Assembly (NCBI GenBank): GCA_036558305.1
Contig: DATBFX010000538.1
Coordinates: 1 to 7,603 of the forward strand
Origin: DATBFX01 sp036558305
GTDB taxonomy: Bacteria > Chloroflexota > Chloroflexia > Thermomicrobiales > UBA6265
Direction: 5' to 3'
Length of the DNA: 7,603 nucleotides
The notes under the pieces are model-generated. The model was given only the letters and a program-made list of their open reading frames with translations. It had not been told where the DNA came from and did no database searches. The translations under genes and the position numbers were made by a program. Below are positions 1 through 5,261 of this stretch, piece by piece. The number at the start of each line of letters is the position of its first letter. Position 1 is the first letter of the stretch.

Positions 1-35
1 TGATGGGTACCGGTATGACCGTGATGATCGGATAA
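1..35 (+). CDS. C-terminal end of a probable PAAR-repeat spike-tip protein (5' truncated by window)
   Basis: Reading in frame 3 from the window edge gives a short C-terminus, ...MGTGMTVMIG, ending at TAA (33-35). PAAR-repeat proteins of contractile injection systems commonly end in a strand of the form 'xxTVLIG', and a PAAR or Vgr-like spike gene usually lies directly upstream of gp25 in these loci. PAAR proteins form the sharp cone that caps the spike at the tip of the tail and can carry effectors. The alternative frame (bases 2 to about 79) is also open but reads through the palindrome at 44-69 and gives an arginine/glycine-rich peptide without family character. Only about ten residues are visible, so the family call rests on this tail motif and on gene order. 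Confidence 0.4.
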   Translation, partial: MGTGMTVMIG

Positions 36-43
36 GATGCTCC

Positions 44-69
44 CCGTTCCCCCGACGTCGGGGGAACGG
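44..69. repeat. Perfect 26-bp intergenic palindrome
   Basis: The 13-nt arm CCGTTCCCCCGAC (44-56) is followed directly by its exact reverse complement (57-69). It lies between the end of the PAAR-like gene and the gp25 ribosome-binding site. As RNA it would form a very stable GC-rich hairpin with a minimal ACGT loop. No T-tract follows (the next bases are tgctggggg), so it is not a classical intrinsic terminator. It resembles in style the self-palindromic arms of the elements at 3093-3207 and 5105-5234, but the conserved core of those elements is absent. Confidence 0.75.
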
Positions 70-91
70 TGCTGGGGGATAGGGGGCGGTA

Positions 92-520
92 ATGGATGGA
101 CGCGACGGTACGATCCGCGACGACCGGCTCGATTTTGTCGGGCGCGGTTGGGTGTTCCCGGTTGAGCTCGATCTCCGCGGTCGGGTCGCGCTGACCTCCG
201 GCTTCGAGTCGATCGAGCGGTCGATCCGGCTCATCCTCCAGACGGCGCGGGGCGAGCGGGTGATGCGGCCGCAGTTCGGCAGCGATCTCCATCGCCTCGT
301 CTTCGCCGAGAACAACGCGACCAGCGCCGGCTTGGCCGACTTCTACGTTCGCCAGGCGCTCGCGAGATGGGAGCCCAGAATCGACGTGGAAAACGTCACC
401 GTCTCCTGGTCCGAAGCCGATCGCGGCGCGATGGCGCTGAACATCCTCTACCGCATCAAGGCGACCAACGATCGCCGCAATCTCGTCTTCCCGTTCTACG
501 CGATTCCGGAGGAGGAGTAG
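92..520 (+). CDS. Baseplate wedge protein, GPW/gp25 family
   Basis: 142 aa, typical for the gp25 / Afp9 / TssE-like family. This protein clamps the baseplate wedge trifurcation and nucleates the first sheath ring, acting in the cytoplasmically assembled particle. Seen in the sequence: a 'GRGWVFPVELD' start of the fold (residues 17-27), the conserved 'GERVMRPQFGSDL' stretch (54-66), and the diagnostic EPR motif within 'WEPRID' (93-98), followed by a beta-rich C-terminus with 'NLVFPFY' (130-136). The ATG at 92 is preceded by AGGGGG (81-86) with 5-nt spacing. In related clusters this gene is followed directly by baseplate J; here a 520-nt insert carrying an unrelated gene separates them. The gene looks intact. 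Confidence in the family is high because of the EPR motif together with the neighbouring J and tail I genes. Confidence 0.93.
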   Translation: MDGRDGTIRDDRLDFVGRGWVFPVELDLRGRVALTSGFESIERSIRLILQTARGERVMRPQFGSDLHRLVFAENNATSAGLADFYVRQALARWEPRIDVENVTVSWSEADRGAMALNILYRIKATNDRRNLVFPFYAIPEEE

Positions 521-541
521 CGAGCTTCGAGCTTCGGGCTT
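521..541 (+). repeat. Left heptamer array of the four-helix-bundle cassette
   Basis: Three tandem 7-mers, CGAGCTT twice and then CGGGCTT, begin immediately after the TAG of gp25. They are the reverse complement of the AAGCTCG units at 994-1021, so the two arrays form imperfect terminal inverted repeats about 450 nt apart. Confidence 0.8.
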
Positions 542-552
542 GGGAGTGCGTG

Positions 553-1035
553 ATGTCGGAGAATGGTCGCGGTATTCAGCGGTTTGAGGATTTGGTTGCG
601 TGGCAGCGCGCGCGCGATCTGACGCGGCTGGTGTCTTGGTTGACGCAACAGGAACCGCTGAGTCATCGCTGGCGATTCTGTGAGCAGTTTCAGGCCGCTG
701 CCTTATCGGTCATGAACAACGTGGCCGAGAGTTTCGCGCGCAACCGGCGGGCGGAGTCCTCGCAGTTTCTGACGATCGCCAAGGGCTCATGCGGGGAAGT
801 CCGATCCATGATCTACGTCGCCCTCGACGCCGGCTACATCGATTGGGCGACCTTTGAGCACCTGCTGAATGCGACGGATGAACTCGCACGCATCCTCGCC
901 GGTCTGCGCGCAACAGTCGACCGACAACGGAAGGCGGAGCGACGACATCCAAGAAGTCCCCGAGGGCAGACCCGACCGATGCCGACCACGTCCAAGCTCG
1001 CAGCTCGCAGCTCGAAGCTCGCACCTAGGAGCTAA
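553..1035 (+). CDS. Four-helix-bundle protein (S23 ribosomal / 23S rRNA IVS-encoded protein family)
   Basis: 160 aa from ATG 553, preceded by GGGAG (542-546) with 6-nt spacing; the frame is open further upstream, but only within gp25 sequence. The start signature 'FEDLVAWQRARDL' (residues 11-23) and the core 'SVMNNVAESFARN' followed by 'FLTIAKGSCGEVRSMIYVALD' (52-64 and 72-92, the second given here as a signature) match the four-helix-bundle family found as the protein of 23S rRNA intervening sequences and related to the Avd accessory protein of diversity-generating retroelements. Family members are about 115-130 aa, pentameric or helical bundles with a basic surface thought to bind nucleic acid; the cellular role is unclear. 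Here the last ~35 residues are an Arg/Ser-rich tail. Its end (TTSKLAARSSKLAPRS) is simply the translated heptamer array, so the natural domain probably stops near residue 125. No reverse transcriptase or template repeat is visible, so a retroelement link is not supported. Confidence 0.85.
   Translation: MSENGRGIQRFEDLVAWQRARDLTRLVSWLTQQEPLSHRWRFCEQFQAAALSVMNNVAESFARNRRAESSQFLTIAKGSCGEVRSMIYVALDAGYIDWATFEHLLNATDELARILAGLRATVDRQRKAERRHPRSPRGQTRPMPTTSKLAARSSKLAPRS
994..1033 (+). repeat. Right heptamer array, translated into the four-helix-bundle C-terminus
   Basis: Four tandem heptamers (AAGCTCG, CAGCTCG, CAGCTCG, AAGCTCG; 994-1021) are followed by a degenerate unit CACCTAG (1022-1028) and a partial GAGCT (1029-1033). 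Because 7 and 3 are coprime, the array encodes a 7-residue periodic peptide (KLAARSS/KLAPRS) at the end of the four-helix-bundle protein, and the stop TAA (1033-1035) lies at the array boundary. Confidence 0.8.
1027..1031 (+). promoter_or_regulatory. Shine-Dalgarno of baseplate J, created by the cassette's terminal repeat
   Basis: AGGAG lies 9 nt before the J start codon (1041). It falls inside the last, degenerate units of the heptamer array (CACCTAG + GAGCT), so the insert itself provides the ribosome-binding site of the downstream gene. Confidence 0.65.
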
Positions 1036-1040
1036 CGAAT

Positions 1041-3035
1041 ATGGCACTCCTAACGCTCGCTCCCAATCTCGACGATCGGACGTTCCAGGACATCGTGGAC
1101 GAGGCGAAGCGGCTCATTCCGCGGTATTGCCCGGAGTGGACCGACCACAACGTCAGCGATCCCGGCGTCGCGATGATCGAGCTTTTTGCCTGGATGACGG
1201 AGTCGATGATCTACCGGCTCAACCAGGTGCCGGAGAAGACGCACATCACCTTCCTCGACATGGTCGGGATCCGGCTGTTGCCGGCGCAGGCGGCGGTCGC
1301 CGATTTGACGTTCCGGCTGTCCGCGCCGCAACCGACACCGATCCGCATCCCGCGCGGGACCGAGGTAGCGACGGTTCGGACCCCGGATTGGGAAGCGGTC
1401 ACGTTCTCCACGACGGAGACGTTGGAACTGGAACCGCCCAATCTGATCTCGCTCTTGACGTCGCCGGACGGTCAGCGGTTCACGGAGCGGCGTGATCGGT
1501 TGATCGGGGAGGGGTTGGCGTTCGAGGCGTTCGAGCACGAACCGAAACCGGGCAACGCCTGGTACCTCGGCTTTGCCGGGAACCTCAGCCGGCACATGGT
1601 CCGGTTGCGCCTCCAGGCCGATCAAGGGACGGGGCCGAATCCCGAGGATACCCCGCTGGTGTGGGAAGCCTGGCTCGGAGAGGACGCGGGCTGGCAGGCG
1701 GTCGAGGTCGAGGTCGATACGACGAAGGGGTTGCTGCGCGGTGGTCTGATCGAGCTTCACCTGCCGCCGGGGTTGCTGGGGGCGACGCTCGGCGACAAGC
1801 GGGCGCGATCGTGGTTGCGGGCCCGCATCGTCCCGGCCCGGCCCGGTCAGTTCCCGTACGACCTGACGCCGCGTATCCTCGGCGTGGCCGCCGAGACGAT
1901 CGGCGGCACGGCGGCGGCCCGGCACGCCGAGCGCATCCGCGGCGAATCGATCGGGTTCAGCGACGGCAAACCGAGCCAGAGTTTCACCCTCAACCGGGCG
2001 CCGATCCTGCCCCGCCGCGAAGGCGAATACCTGGAGATGGCGGACGCCAACGGGGTCTGGTCGCCGTGGGAAGAGCGGCCGAACTTCGCCGAGTCCGGTC
2101 CCGACGACCGGCACTACACGCTCGACGACGCCACCGGGACGATCGCGCTCGGACCGGCGGTCCGCGCGCCGGACGGCTCGCTTCGCCAACACGGGGCGAT
2201 CCCGCCGGAGGGGACGCCGCTCCGCTTCAGCGGTTACCACACCGGAGGCGGGACGGCGGGGAACCTCGGTCCGCATCGCCTCATCGTCTTGAAGTCGTCG
2301 CTGTCCTACGTCGCGTCGGTAACCAACCGCTTGCCGGCGACCGGCGGCGCCGACGTCGAGTCGCTTGAGCACGCCAAGATGCGGGCCGGTGCGTTCTTGC
2401 GGACGCGCGACCGCGCGGTGACCGCGGCGGACTACGAATCGCTGGCGCAGCAGGCATCGACCGCGGTCGCGCGGGCGCGCTGTCTCGATCCGTCCGATTT
2501 CCCAGCCGGGTCCGGGCGGAACGCGCCGAAGCAAGGGACGGTCGCCGTCGCGATCCTGCCGAGCGTCGCCAACCCCGAGCGGGCGCTCGAACCGGACGAG
2601 TTGAAACCGCCGGCCGAGTTGATCGAGACGGTTCGCGCCTTCCTCGACGAGCGGCGCCTCATCACGACGGTGGTCGACGTCCGCCCCGCCCGGTGCCTGC
2701 GCGTGGCCGTGCGGGCCAGCGTCGATTGCCTGGTCCCCGGTCAGACCGAGCACGTCCGGTTTCAGGTCGAGCAGGCGCTGTACCGGCTGCTCAACCCGTT
2801 CGTCGGCGGACCCGACGGGCGGGGTGGTTGGCCGTTCGGGCGCGATCTGTCGATCTACGACGTCCACGCCGCGATCCAACGCGTGCCGGGGATCGAGCTC
2901 GTTTCCGATGTCCGCCTGAGTCTGGTCGACGACCGCGACCGGGTGCGGGACGCCGGAACGCGGGTCAACGTGCCGCCGGATACCTTGATCGCCTCGGCCC
3001 AGCACACGGTGACGGTGGGGGGGCGGCGGCGATGA
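1041..3035 (+). CDS. Baseplate J-like protein (putative phage baseplate assembly protein, TIGR02243 type)
   Basis: 664 aa, in the usual size range for the large J-like protein of eCIS / phage-tail-like clusters (gp6/Afp11-like), which forms the baseplate wedge ring around the hub. The N-terminus has the hallmark 'PNLDDRTFQDIVDEAKR' (8-24), 'RYCPEWTDHNVSDPG' (28-42), 'ELFAWMTESMIYRLNQVPEK' (47-66) and 'GIRLLP' (76-81). A variable middle (about 130-400) carries insert domains. The conserved J core follows with 'NRLPATGGADVESLEHAK' (429-446) and 'RDRAVTAADYE' (456-466). The C-terminus has 'NPFVGGPDGRGGWPFGRDLS' (585-604) and 'YDVHAAIQRVPGIE' (606-619). ATG 1041 is supported by AGGAG at 1027-1031. 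The stop overlaps an ATG as ATGA (3032-3035), which indicates translational coupling to the original tail I gene. The long antisense ORF here is a GC-content shadow. Confidence 0.94.
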   Translation: MALLTLAPNLDDRTFQDIVDEAKRLIPRYCPEWTDHNVSDPGVAMIELFAWMTESMIYRLNQVPEKTHITFLDMVGIRLLPAQAAVADLTFRLSAPQPTPIRIPRGTEVATVRTPDWEAVTFSTTETLELEPPNLISLLTSPDGQRFTERRDRLIGEGLAFEAFEHEPKPGNAWYLGFAGNLSRHMVRLRLQADQGTGPNPEDTPLVWEAWLGEDAGWQAVEVEVDTTKGLLRGGLIELHLPPGLLGATLGDKRARSWLRARIVPARPGQFPYDLTPRILGVAAETIGGTAAARHAERIRGESIGFSDGKPSQSFTLNRAPILPRREGEYLEMADANGVWSPWEERPNFAESGPDDRHYTLDDATGTIALGPAVRAPDGSLRQHGAIPPEGTPLRFSGYHTGGGTAGNLGPHRLIVLKSSLSYVASVTNRLPATGGADVESLEHAKMRAGAFLRTRDRAVTAADYESLAQQASTAVARARCLDPSDFPAGSGRNAPKQGTVAVAILPSVANPERALEPDELKPPAELIETVRAFLDERRLITTVVDVRPARCLRVAVRASVDCLVPGQTEHVRFQVEQALYRLLNPFVGGPDGRGGWPFGRDLSIYDVHAAIQRVPGIELVSDVRLSLVDDRDRVRDAGTRVNVPPDTLIASAQHTVTVGGRRR

Positions 3036-3196
3036 TTCATGCGCGAGCATGCCGACGACCGCGGGTGCAGGTGTTGGACGATCCGCACGTCGCCGCCCGG
3101 GGTTTAAACCCCGGGCTTACCCAGATAAGCCCTCTGAAGAGGGCTGTCTTCGCTCGCCTGCTTGACCAGGCTTATGGGGATGAGTCCGGGGTTTGA
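3032..3196 (+). pseudogene. Severed N-terminus of the tail protein I gene, read into the inserted element
   Basis: An ORF starts at ATG 3032, overlapping the J stop as ATGA, the arrangement expected of a coupled next gene. It reads MIHARACRRPRVQVLDDPHV and then runs into structured element copy A, whose translation gives a 34-residue unrelated tail ending at the TGA in the element's right arm (3194-3196). Deleting the element (115 nt, or 121 nt with one 6-nt flanking repeat) joins this frame exactly to the tail protein I frame and predicts a protein of about 245 aa with no stop. This is inference: frame restoration has a one-in-three chance of arising by accident, and the 20 residues are not conserved enough to recognise alone. 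The 54-aa peptide may still be translated and could help couple tail I translation. Confidence 0.5.
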
Positions 3197-3207
3197 ACCC
3201 CGGGCGG
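3093..3207 (+). repeat. Structured near-palindromic element, copy A
   Basis: The outer arms 3093-3114 and 3186-3207 pair over 22 positions with a single G-U. Each arm is also self-palindromic (GCCCGGGGTTT followed by its complement, 3095-3116; CCGGGGTT-tg-AACCCCGG, 3186-3203). Inside are a perfect hairpin AGCCCTCT-GA-AGAGGGCT (3128-3145) and a weaker one GCCTG-cttgac-CAGGC (3156-3171). ATAAG (3125-3129) can alternatively pair with CTTAT (3171-3175). The core is shared with copy B (5105-5234) in the same orientation, including an identical 22-nt stretch at 3125-3146. It encodes nothing recognisable. It contains three possible start codons for tail I (TTG 3162, ATG 3174, ATG 3180). Flanks ACGTCG (3087-3092) and ACGGCG (3208-3213) match at 5 of 6 positions. 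Confidence 0.85.
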
Positions 3208-3890
3208 ACGGCGGCGCGATCGCCGATGGAGTCGCCAAGGTGCTGGAAGTCGTTCAATTACCGGTGTCCACCAACGGCCGCGTCGACGTCGGCTACACGC
3301 CGGAGTGGATGGCGCTGCGGAGTCGGCTCCTGCACTACCTGCCGGGCATTTTCTCGGACGGGGAGGAGTCGTCGTTCCTGGCGCGGTATCTGTTGATCTT
3401 CGAGACGATCTTCGATTCGGTCGATCTGACGATCGGGCAGTTGCCGGCCTTCTTCGCGGCCGATTCGGCACCGGAGGAGTTTTTGCCGTGGCTGGCCTCC
3501 TGGGTCGGATTGGTGGTCGACGAAGGGTGGCCGGTGGAGCGGCGGCGGGCGGTGCTGGCGAACGCGATGGAGCTGCACCGCTGGCGGGGGACGGTGCGCG
3601 GTTTGACCGACCACCTGCTCCTCTATACTGGGGCGAAACCGGAGATCGTCGAACGGGGATCGGGCCTCAAACTCGGCAAGGACAGCCGGTTGGGGCACCA
3701 GACGGTGCTCGGTCGTGGCGACCGCTCCAACCACTTCTCCGTCATCCTGCGCGTGCCCGATCCGGCCGCCTTCGATCGGAACCGGTTGCGAACCGTGATC
3801 GAGGCGCAACGCCCGGCCCACACGACCTACGCCCTCTTCGTCCTGCCGGCGGACGATGAGCAAGGGCAGACGAGAGAGGCAAACGCGTGA
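3174..3890 (+). CDS. Phage tail protein I-like baseplate protein (Tail_P2_I / TIGR02242 type), N-terminus displaced by insertion
   Basis: 238 aa from ATG 3174. The family forms the outer baseplate wedge next to J and connects it to fibres or the peripheral ring. Recognisable blocks are 'VDVGYTPEW' (37-45), 'LHYLPGIF' (53-60), 'PWLASWVGL' (105-113), 'RWRGTVRGL' (136-144) and 'YTGAKPEI' (151-158), followed by a C-terminal domain with 'VILRVPDPAAFDRNRLR'. The start is uncertain. ATG 3174 and ATG 3180 lie inside inserted element A and have only weak upstream AGG. GTG 3240 lies outside it and has GGAG (3228-3231) at 8-nt spacing, giving 216 aa that still contain every conserved block. The original start was probably ATG 3032. 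The stop overlaps the next start as GTGA (3887-3890). Confidence 0.88.
   Translation: MGMSPGFEPRADGGAIADGVAKVLEVVQLPVSTNGRVDVGYTPEWMALRSRLLHYLPGIFSDGEESSFLARYLLIFETIFDSVDLTIGQLPAFFAADSAPEEFLPWLASWVGLVVDEGWPVERRRAVLANAMELHRWRGTVRGLTDHLLLYTGAKPEIVERGSGLKLGKDSRLGHQTVLGRGDRSNHFSVILRVPDPAAFDRNRLRTVIEAQRPAHTTYALFVLPADDEQGQTREANA
3228..3231 (+). promoter_or_regulatory. Candidate Shine-Dalgarno for a fallback GTG start of tail protein I
   Basis: GGAG sits 8 nt before GTG 3240, in frame with tail protein I and just upstream of the conserved 'LPVSTNGRVDVGYTPEW' segment. It is the best-spaced ribosome-binding site for this gene downstream of the inserted element. Confidence 0.4.
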
Positions 3891-5041
3891 GCAGCAGAAG
3901 TCCGAGCAGATCCTCCGCGACGCAGGCGCCGCCCGAAGAGTCGCCGCTGGCGCGCGGTCTCACCCGGTTCGAACCGAGAGACGGTCTCGTCATCGACGCC
4001 GAGACCTGGCAGATCGCCCACACCTACCACGTCGAGAGCGGGCGCGGGCACAACCTGGCCGCGCACGGCGCCGGGATCCTCGTCGGGCTTGAGGTCGTGC
4101 CGGTCGGCGGGGCCGCACTCGGCGTCCTCCCCGGCGTCGGGATCGATCCGCTGGGTCGTTTCCTGGTCGTCTCGTCGCCGACCAGGGTGACGATCGAGGA
4201 GAGCGCCTCGCTGACCGGGATCGCCTACGTCGTTCTCCTCCAACCGTCGATCGGCGCCGATGCGGACGGGCGCGTCAAGGAGGAATCGGTCGTCCAGGTC
4301 GTCGGCACACCGCCCGAAGGGCCGCATCTGGAACTGGCGCGGGTCAGGGTTTCCGGCAAAGCCTCGATCGCCTACCCGGAAGACCCGCTCGATCCCCGCG
4401 AGGGCGAACTCGACGTCCGTTACCGGCTGGCTGCGGGAGGGCACGCACGGGGCGAGGTGACCGTCGCCGAGGTGACGTTGCCGGATGCGGGCGAGGCGCA
4501 CGTCGGCGTGGCGGCGCTGTTGGCGCGGGCGATCGGACTCGACGGCGCCTACCGCGCCCGCTACGTCGGCCCGGTCCAGATCGGCGACGCGCTGCCGGAC
4601 GCCTCGATCCTCTACACCTCGGGCAACCGCGAGTTCTCTGCGACTGACGGGGTCGTGACCTGGCTCCGGTCGTTCCTCGACGGCGGCGGCACGCTCGTCG
4701 GCGACGGCTGCCACGCCACACCGGCCGATCCGTTCGGCGGCGCCTTCGACAAACTCTCGCGCTCGGTCAACCGGCAGATGCGACGGGTCGTCGGGGGAGA
4801 TCGATTGCTCTGGGCGCATCACCTCTTCGCGGCGGCGCCGCCCGGTCTCGCCAAGGCCGACACGGGGATGATTCTCGCCGGCGGCGGCATCGTCTATTGC
4901 GCCAGCGACTACGGCTGCGTGCTGAGCGGCGCGGGCGACCCGCCGCCGTCCCGCGCGGCGATCCAGGCGCTGGAGGAGTTCGCGACGAATCTGGCGGCGA
5001 CGGCGCGCGAACGGGCGCTGGCGCGGACGTTCTTGGAGTAG
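3887..5041 (+). CDS. CIS-associated protein with a DUF4159-like C-terminal half
   Basis: 384 aa from GTG 3887, preceded by GAGAGG (3874-3879) and overlapping the tail I stop as GTGA, so it is probably translationally coupled. After a Ser/Pro-rich 20-residue lead, the N-terminal part has 'HNLAAHGAGILVGLEV' (55-70) and 'PGVGIDPLGRFLVV' (82-95). This pattern (HxxHGxGxxxGLEV, then PGxxIDPxGR) recurs in proteins of phage-tail-like clusters; I know no assigned function. The C-terminal part (about 235-350) has a strand 'ASILYTSGN', then 'VVTWLRSFLDGGGTLVGDGC' (256-275), 'HHLF' (311-314), and 'GGGIVYCASDYGCVLSG' (332-348). These match the order of elements in DUF4159, a glutamine-amidotransferase-like fold usually without an obvious catalytic cysteine triad. 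No signal peptide or membrane segment is present. Its place directly after tail I suggests a peripheral baseplate or assembly role, which is inference. Confidence 0.6.
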   Translation: MSSRSPSRSSATQAPPEESPLARGLTRFEPRDGLVIDAETWQIAHTYHVESGRGHNLAAHGAGILVGLEVVPVGGAALGVLPGVGIDPLGRFLVVSSPTRVTIEESASLTGIAYVVLLQPSIGADADGRVKEESVVQVVGTPPEGPHLELARVRVSGKASIAYPEDPLDPREGELDVRYRLAAGGHARGEVTVAEVTLPDAGEAHVGVAALLARAIGLDGAYRARYVGPVQIGDALPDASILYTSGNREFSATDGVVTWLRSFLDGGGTLVGDGCHATPADPFGGAFDKLSRSVNRQMRRVVGGDRLLWAHHLFAAAPPGLAKADTGMILAGGGIVYCASDYGCVLSGAGDPPPSRAAIQALEEFATNLAATARERALARTFLE

Positions 5042-5261
5042 CTGTTACGGCGTTTCGGGGACGGGTCAAGAGCGGCTGTTCCGGATATGCTGTAGGGCAC
5101 CGGCGCCGCGCGGGGCTGAAGTCCCCGCGCTCATCCCAATAAGCCCTCTGAAGAGGGCTGACGAGCGCCGTCCTATGTAGCCTGCTTGAGCAGGCTTATG
5201 GAGGTTCAGCGCGGGGACTTCAGCCCCGCGCGGCACCGGCCCGACTGTCAGAGGTCGATTC
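5042..5261 (+). other. Intergenic region dominated by structured element copy B
   Basis: This is the only sizeable non-coding gap in the window (220 nt). Bases 5042-5098 show no convincing promoter or ORF. Bases 5099-5240 are element copy B with its flanking ACCGGC repeats. Bases 5241-5261 hold the leader of the next gene, with AGAGG (5250-5254) 7 nt before ATG 5262. The element's hairpins have no following T-tract, so a standard intrinsic terminator is not supported. Confidence 0.7.
5105..5234 (+). repeat. Structured near-palindromic element, copy B
   Basis: The 27-nt arms 5105-5131 and 5208-5234 are perfect reverse complements. Each arm also folds on itself (GCGCGGGG-ctgaagt-CCCCGCGC, 5108-5130, and its mirror). 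Inside are two perfect hairpins: AGCCCTCT-GA-AGAGGGCT (5142-5159) and AGCCTGCT-TG-AGCAGGCT (5179-5196). ATAAGCC (5139-5145) can alternatively pair with GGCTTAT (5193-5199). The core is shared with copy A (3093-3207), but the arm sequence differs. Direct repeats ACCGGC abut both outer ends exactly (5099-5104 and 5235-5240), as expected of a target-site duplication. There is no coding capacity. Confidence 0.88.

Larger units (their letters stand above)
521..1035 (+). mobile_element. Putative four-helix-bundle cassette bounded by inverted heptamer arrays
   Basis: The segment starts one base after the gp25 stop codon and ends just before the J start. Its left end is three tandem heptamers (CGAGCTT, CGAGCTT, CGGGCTT; 521-541). 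Its right end carries four heptamers in inverted orientation (AAGCTCG, CAGCTCG, CAGCTCG, AAGCTCG; 994-1021) plus a decayed unit (CACCTAG). Between them lies one four-helix-bundle gene that has no role in known tail assembly and interrupts genes that are normally adjacent. The four-helix-bundle family is known as the protein encoded in 23S rRNA intervening sequences, which are themselves inserts with inverted ends. No transposase is present, so mobility is inferred from structure and context only. AGGAG occurs on both sides (513-517 and 1027-1031) and could be a target duplication or simply two Shine-Dalgarno sites. Confidence 0.5.

Noticed and set aside
521..1033. Heptamer arrays as a CRISPR array or a diversity-generating retroelement
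   Set aside because: The units are 7 bp with no spacers, and there is no reverse transcriptase, template repeat or variable repeat. Only the four-helix-bundle protein, distantly Avd-like, hints at a retroelement.
1050..3050. 666-codon open frame on the minus strand opposite the J gene
   Set aside because: It mirrors the J gene codon for codon in a high-GC sequence; its translation is Arg/Asp-rich with no family signature, while the + strand has clear baseplate J motifs.
3827..4822. 331-codon minus-strand frame opposite the DUF4159-like gene
   Set aside because: Arg/Asp/Gly-rich antisense shadow; the + strand frame has coupled GTGA overlap, a good ribosome-binding site and conserved motifs.
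5177..5196. GTAG plus hairpin as a RAYT-type REP sequence
   Set aside because: GTAG precedes the second hairpin in copy B only; copy A has CTCG there, and no RAYT transposase is in the window. A link remains possible but is not supported.
5105..5234. Intrinsic terminator at element B or the palindrome at 44-69
   Set aside because: The hairpins are strong but no T-tract follows any of them, and genes of the same cluster continue downstream.
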